In this document: one piece after another, positions 61,808 through 64,000 of the stretch
Numbering within the stretch: position 1 is the stretch's first letter
Layout: each line of letters opens with the position of its first letter
Origin: Marinobacterium rhizophilum
Lineage (GTDB): Bacteria > Pseudomonadota > Gammaproteobacteria > Pseudomonadales > Balneatricaceae
DNA length: 64,000 nt
Direction of reading: 5' to 3'
NCBI RefSeq assembly: GCF_024397915.1
Contig: NZ_CP073347.1
Location: 1,736,001 to 1,800,000, forward strand
Notes under the pieces: generated by a model
What the model saw: the letters and a program-made list of their open reading frames with translations, nothing else
What the model was told of the DNA's origin: nothing
Database searches by the model: none
Position numbers and translations under genes: made by a program

Positions 61808-63277
61808 ATGACTGATCACACCAAGCTCAACCTGTTTGCCTTTACCGGCAAGATGAAGATCCTGCACATGAGCTGGATCGCCTTCTTTCTGACGTTCTTC
61901 GTCTGGTTCAACTTCGCCCCCTTGCTGGGCGTGATCAAGACCTCCCTGGGACTGACCTCCGACGAAATCAAGACGCTGCTGATTCTCAACGTCGCCCTGA
62001 CCATTCCGGCACGGGTACTGATCGGCATGCTGACCGACAAGTACGGCCCGCGCAATGTGTACGCCGCGCTGCTGTTCTTCTGCAGCCTGCCCTGCTTCAT
62101 GTTTGCTCTGGCGCAGGACTTTACCCAGGCCGCCATCGCCCGCTTCCTGCTGGGCTTTATCGGTGCAGGCTTCGTGGTAGGCATCCGCATGGTGAGCGAG
62201 TGGTTCCCGGCCAATGAACTGGGCACGGCCGAGGGCATCTACGGTGGCTGGGGCAACTTCGGTTCCGCCGCCGCCGCCATGCTGCTGCCGACCCTGGCGC
62301 TGATATTCGGCGGTGAGGACGGCTGGCGCTATGCCGTGGGCGTTACCGGAGCGCTGTGCCTGATCTTCAGCGTTGTCTGGTACTTCAATGTCTCCGACAC
62401 CCCCAAGGGTTCGACCTACTTCAAGCCCAAGCGCATCGGCGGCCTGGAAGTCACCAGCAAGGGCGACTTCGTTTTCCTGCTGATCATGAAAATCCCCCTC
62501 TATGCCGCCCTGGCCCTGCTGTGCTGGAAGCTGTCCCCCAATGGCGTCTCCATCCTTGGCAGCACCGCCGCGCTCTGTGTCTACATCGGTCTGGCCATCT
62601 TCTTCATCTATGACTGCTACAGCGCCTTTCGCGTCAACCGCGAGATCTTTACCCAGCCGGTGCCGGAAATGCACCGCTACAAGTTCAAGCAGGTTGCAGT
62701 ACTGAACGTGCTCTACTTCGCCACCTTCGGCTCGGAGCTGGCCGTCGTATCCATGCTGCCGCTGTTCTTTGCCGATGTCTTCGAGCTGGACATGGTCTAT
62801 GCCGGCCTGCTCGCCTCGGGCTATGCTTTCATGAACCTGATGTCCCGCCCGGCCGGTGGCCTGATCAGCGACCGCTGCGGTCGCAAGTCGACCCTGCTGG
62901 TGCTGACCGCAGGCCTGGCCGTAGGTTATGCGGTGATGTCGGTCATCGACAGCAGCTGGCCGCTGGCGCTGGCCGTGATCGCCGCCATGGCCTGCTCCTT
63001 CTTCGTCCAGGCGGGTGAAGGCGCGGTCTTCGCCGTGGTACCGCTGATCAAGCGCCGCCTGACCGGCCAGGTGGCGGGCATGACCGGCGCCTACGGCAAC
63101 GTCGGTGCGGTGTTTTACCTGACGATACTGTCCATGGTCAGCTACCAGACGTTTTTCATGGTCATTGCAGCAACCGCCGTGCTCGGTTTTGTCGCCCTGC
63201 TGCTGTTAGAGGAGCCCAAAGGCCACATGGCTGAAGTCAATGCCGATGGCAGCGTCGAGCTGATCAACGTTTCCTGA
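61808..63277 (+). CDS. MFS nitrate/nitrite transporter (NarK/NasA type)
   Basis: 489 residues, 12 membrane segments, start MTDHTKLNLFAFTGKMKILHMSW. The NNP-type nitrate signature GWGNFGSAAAAM and a second glycine-rich block (GMTGAYGNVGAVFYL) are present. A long insert between helices 6 and 7 is seen. It is preceded by a NasT-type leader and follows the ABC nitrate system, so two importers with different affinity or energy source appear linked. Confidence 0.91.
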   Translation: MTDHTKLNLFAFTGKMKILHMSWIAFFLTFFVWFNFAPLLGVIKTSLGLTSDEIKTLLILNVALTIPARVLIGMLTDKYGPRNVYAALLFFCSLPCFMFALAQDFTQAAIARFLLGFIGAGFVVGIRMVSEWFPANELGTAEGIYGGWGNFGSAAAAMLLPTLALIFGGEDGWRYAVGVTGALCLIFSVVWYFNVSDTPKGSTYFKPKRIGGLEVTSKGDFVFLLIMKIPLYAALALLCWKLSPNGVSILGSTAALCVYIGLAIFFIYDCYSAFRVNREIFTQPVPEMHRYKFKQVAVLNVLYFATFGSELAVVSMLPLFFADVFELDMVYAGLLASGYAFMNLMSRPAGGLISDRCGRKSTLLVLTAGLAVGYAVMSVIDSSWPLALAVIAAMACSFFVQAGEGAVFAVVPLIKRRLTGQVAGMTGAYGNVGAVFYLTILSMVSYQTFFMVIAATAVLGFVALLLLEEPKGHMAEVNADGSVELINVS

Positions 63278-63289
63278 TCTGCAGCCTCT

Positions 63290-63376
63290 GATCGGAGGCA
63301 CCCGATCGATATCGCCTTAATCCAGGCGATCGCAGGAAGCAGCCCGGGGGCGCCGCCGCAAGGCGTCGCCCCCTTT
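63290..63376 (+). promoter_or_regulatory. Possible third terminator leader, before the phosphatase gene
   Basis: H1 GATCGG-AGGCAC-CCGATC (63290-63307, 6-bp stem, hexaloop starting AG), H2 ATCGCCT-TAATCC-AGGCGAT (63311-63330, 7-bp stem, hexaloop) and a long GC-rich hairpin (63346-63376, then TTT) lie between the MFS stop and the phosphatase ATG. H2 lacks the A1/G4 loop bases and does not overlap the terminator, so this leader matches the two others only partly. Confidence 0.5.
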
Positions 63377-63407
63377 CCAGGTTTTGGATGAGGTTTTTGG
63401 AGCCACC

Positions 63408-64000
63408 ATGATGAGCCCGCCCCACAGCGCCGCCCGGCTTAAAGTCCGTTTTGGCGGCCAGTCGATTGCCGGCATCAAGCCAGAGAATCAGGATGCCTTT
63501 GCCGCCCACGCCCCCGGCGACCAGGCGTTGCTGCTAAAGGGGGCGGCAGCGGTCATCGCCGACGGCGTCAGCAGCTGTGCCGACTCCCATATTGCCAGCC
63601 AGACCGCCGTCACCAGCTTTATTACCGACTATTTCAGCACCCCCGACAGCTGGAGCACTCGCCACGCCGCCGCCCGGGTGGTCTCGAGCCTCAACAGCTG
63701 GCTGTATCAACAGAACGCCAGCCGCCAGGGCCACGACGACAGCATGCTGTGCACCTTCTCGGCGGTGATTTTCAAGTCCAATACGCTGCACTGCTTTCAT
63801 GTCGGCGACAGCCGCATCTGGCACTGCCGCAATGGTGAAGTGGAGCAACTGACCCGCGATCACGTCCATGTGGAGCGCGGCCGCAACTTTCTGTCCCGGG
63901 CCTTCGGCGCCGATCAGCACCTGGAGCTCGATTACCTTACCCGGACGCTGGAACCGGGCGATCGCATCCTGCTCAGCACCGATGGCGTACACGAACACCT
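63408..64000 (+). CDS. PP2C-type protein phosphatase (partial, likely fused to a kinase)
   Basis: Open from ATG 63408 to the window edge (197 residues). A PP2C fold: AVIADGVSSCADSHIASQTAV (metal-site Asp-Gly), DSMLCTFSAVIF, CFHVGDSRIWH and RILLSTDGVHEH (second metal Asp-Gly). In nitrate clusters of related bacteria this phosphatase is fused to a Ser/Thr kinase domain, which would lie outside the window. The function with nitrate assimilation is not established. Confidence 0.85.
   Translation, partial: MMSPPHSAARLKVRFGGQSIAGIKPENQDAFAAHAPGDQALLLKGAAAVIADGVSSCADSHIASQTAVTSFITDYFSTPDSWSTRHAAARVVSSLNSWLYQQNASRQGHDDSMLCTFSAVIFKSNTLHCFHVGDSRIWHCRNGEVEQLTRDHVHVERGRNFLSRAFGADQHLELDYLTRTLEPGDRILLSTDGVHEH

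Overview
The window looks like chromosomal DNA of a GC-rich marine or soil gammaproteobacterium. Gene order resembles Pseudomonas (cysB-thrH-pabB; LMW-PTP-murB-rne-rluC; hda-permease-DUF2066-purM-purN). Together with the TRAP/TAXI transporters and AcnD/PrpF, this suggests Oceanospirillaceae or a relative such as Marinobacterium. That assignment is an inference from gene content, not a database match.

Layout. 0-4 kb: end of a probable LysR regulator, then ppsA diverging from its regulator ppsR. 4-12 kb: methylcitrate-cycle operon (GntR regulator, prpB, prpC, acnD, prpF) and an upstream alpha/beta hydrolase that shares the TGTCGACA operator. 12-20 kb: small inverted-repeat element, pabB, an exported PKD subtilase, thrH, cysB, a coiled-coil protein and rluC. 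20-26 kb: rne facing murB and a protein-tyrosine phosphatase; the 3' end of murB is present three times in tandem. 26-38 kb: accessory metabolism (cyclase-less AAA/TPR remnant, FAD amino-acid dehydrogenase, NhaC antiporter, ornithine cyclodeaminase-family enzyme, AraC, tRNA-Gly, CMD-family protein, class III aminotransferase, RpiR). 37-42 kb: universal stress protein, fused TRAP permease, TAXI receptor. 42-54 kb: an unknown gene, LysR and LysE, tcdA, hda, DUF2066, purMN, mtfA and three tRNAs. 54-56 kb: gltX, whose 3' end is also tripled in tandem. 56-64 kb: nitrate assimilation (nasT, nasS, nrtABC, an MFS nitrate transporter and the start of a PP2C-type phosphatase).

Two things stand out. First, at both murB and gltX the last 34-38 codons plus a spacer are reiterated between the gene and its old terminator, and nearly all differences among the coding copies fall at third codon positions. 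That suggests repeated replacement or insertion at gene 3' ends rather than passive decay of a duplication. Second, the nitrate genes carry at least two leaders in which a 5-bp stem with an A1/G4 hexaloop overlaps the 5' arm of an intrinsic terminator. This is the signature expected of antitermination by an ANTAR protein, and nasT encodes one. A third, looser example precedes the phosphatase gene.
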